Positions 15,328-15,972 of a stretch of DNA of 15,972 nt are shown one piece after another. The DNA comes from Bacteriovorax stolpii. Its GTDB lineage: Bacteria; Bdellovibrionota; Bacteriovoracia; Bacteriovoracales; Bacteriovoracaceae. The notes below the pieces were generated by a model. It made no database searches and was not told the DNA's origin. It saw only the letters and a list, made by a program, of their open reading frames with translations. Each line of letters starts with the position of its first letter. Position 1 is the stretch's first letter. The stretch lies in NCBI GenBank assembly GCA_945890905.1, contig CAMDDI010000052.1:1-15972 (forward strand). The letters are read 5' to 3'. Position numbers and translations under genes: made by a program.

Positions 15328-15972
15328 GTTTTGATTTTGATTTAATTTTTGGTCTTCACAGCATTGCAGCTGCACTCACAAACCCTCGGAGAGTTCACGA
15401 AAAACTCGTGGCCACCGACGAGGGCCTAATGGAGCTCACCCGCAAGCATAAGATCAATCCAAAAAATATTAAAGTTCATGTTGAACTGCTCTCTTCACAC
15501 CAGCTGCAAGAGAACGCCAAAAGAATTTGTGCTGAAATGGATGTGGAGTTTCACCGCGTGCCTTCTCAGATTTTTCTTCTCACTTCTCCACTTGAAACTT
15601 TTACTCTTCAAGATTTTATCAAGGCACCCCATGCTAGACTTCTGGCCTTGGATCAGATTACCGACGTTCACAATGGTGCAGCGATCCTTCGTTCAGCATG
15701 TTTCTACGGCGCCACTGGAGTGCTTATACCATCTGAAAAATCTTTCGGTCTTACTCCTTCTTTTTACCGAATCGCTTCAGGTGCCACAGAATACGTGAAC
15801 TTGATTCGCGTAAATTCACTCAGTAAAGCAGTTGCCCAACTTAATGAAGCTGGTTTTATGACGGTGGGCCTATCAGAGCATTCTTCAGAAAATCTTTCAC
15901 AAAATGATATCCGTGCACAAAAGAAAATTTGTTTGCTGCTTGGAGCCGAGGAAACTGGTCTATCTCATGCTG
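15318..15972 (+). CDS. rlmB: SpoU-family 2'-O-ribose methyltransferase, RlmB-like (truncated by window edge)
   Basis: The frame starts at ATG 15318, overlapping the end of proS by 10 bases, and is open to the edge (218 codons). FGLHSIAAAL near the N terminus is typical of the substrate-binding domain of RlmB/TrmH proteins. SpoU motif 1 is DQITDVHNGAAILRSA (112-127) with conserved Asn119 and Arg125, and motif 2 is LLGAEETGLSHA (207-218). The knotted C-terminal motif 3 lies outside the window. This family uses S-adenosylmethionine to methylate a ribose 2'-OH; RlmB modifies 23S rRNA at a guanosine in the peptidyl-transferase region. The specific target cannot be told from the sequence alone, so another TrmH-type rRNA or tRNA methylase is possible. 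Motif 1 has Val-His where most members have Pro-x. Confidence 0.85.
   Translation, partial: MALGFDFDLIFGLHSIAAALTNPRRVHEKLVATDEGLMELTRKHKINPKNIKVHVELLSSHQLQENAKRICAEMDVEFHRVPSQIFLLTSPLETFTLQDFIKAPHARLLALDQITDVHNGAAILRSACFYGATGVLIPSEKSFGLTPSFYRIASGATEYVNLIRVNSLSKAVAQLNEAGFMTVGLSEHSSENLSQNDIRAQKKICLLLGAEETGLSHA

Noticed and set aside
1..15972. Mobile elements, CRISPR arrays, tRNA or rRNA genes, toxin-antitoxin or defence systems
   Set aside because: No repeat-spacer pattern, transposase, integrase, long inverted repeat or RNA-gene signature was seen; nearly all space is taken by housekeeping genes.

Overview
The window looks like an ordinary chromosomal stretch from an AT-leaning, flagellated, Gram-negative (diderm) bacterium. 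LpxC (lipid A synthesis), a TonB-type protein and P/L-ring flagellar genes all imply an outer membrane. The gene style (TonB-domain protein beside a class A PBP, folD-gcvT-gcvH, small membrane ORF before ruvC) would suit the Bdellovibrio/Bacteriovorax side of the former Deltaproteobacteria. That placement is an impression from protein character, not a database result. I see no mobile element, CRISPR array, rRNA or tRNA, and no defence island.

Layout. (1) 1-2693, minus strand: a tightly packed flagellar operon flgF-flgG-flgA-flgH (flgH cut by the window edge), coding distal rod, P-ring chaperone and L-ring proteins. Upstream of flgF is a near-consensus sigma-54 (-24/-12) promoter at 2746-2761. 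(2) 2892-6862, plus strand: xseB, a bifunctional class A penicillin-binding protein (PBP1A type) and a TonB-family protein. (3) 6859-9676, minus strand: a lone 93-aa unknown gene, then, beyond a good intrinsic terminator, the one-carbon operon folD-gcvT-gcvH, which lacks gcvP. (4) 9734-15972, plus strand: a 59-aa two-helix membrane protein, the Holliday-junction operon ruvC-ruvA-ruvB, lpxC, a small secreted protein of unknown function, proS, and a SpoU-family 2'-O-methyltransferase (rlmB-like) cut by the right edge.

Most genes are housekeeping and confidently identified. The points of interest are small: the sigma-54 flagellar promoter, which also settles the flgF start; a 59-aa membrane protein that is easy to miss; two hairpins that abut or overlap the start codon of the following gene; an orphan 93-aa gene whose stop codon overlaps the convergent tonB-like stop; a TonB-like protein with the SxxxH transmembrane motif but no adjacent exbBD; and an isolated gcvT-gcvH pair without gcvP. 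I found no convincing previously undescribed multi-gene system.
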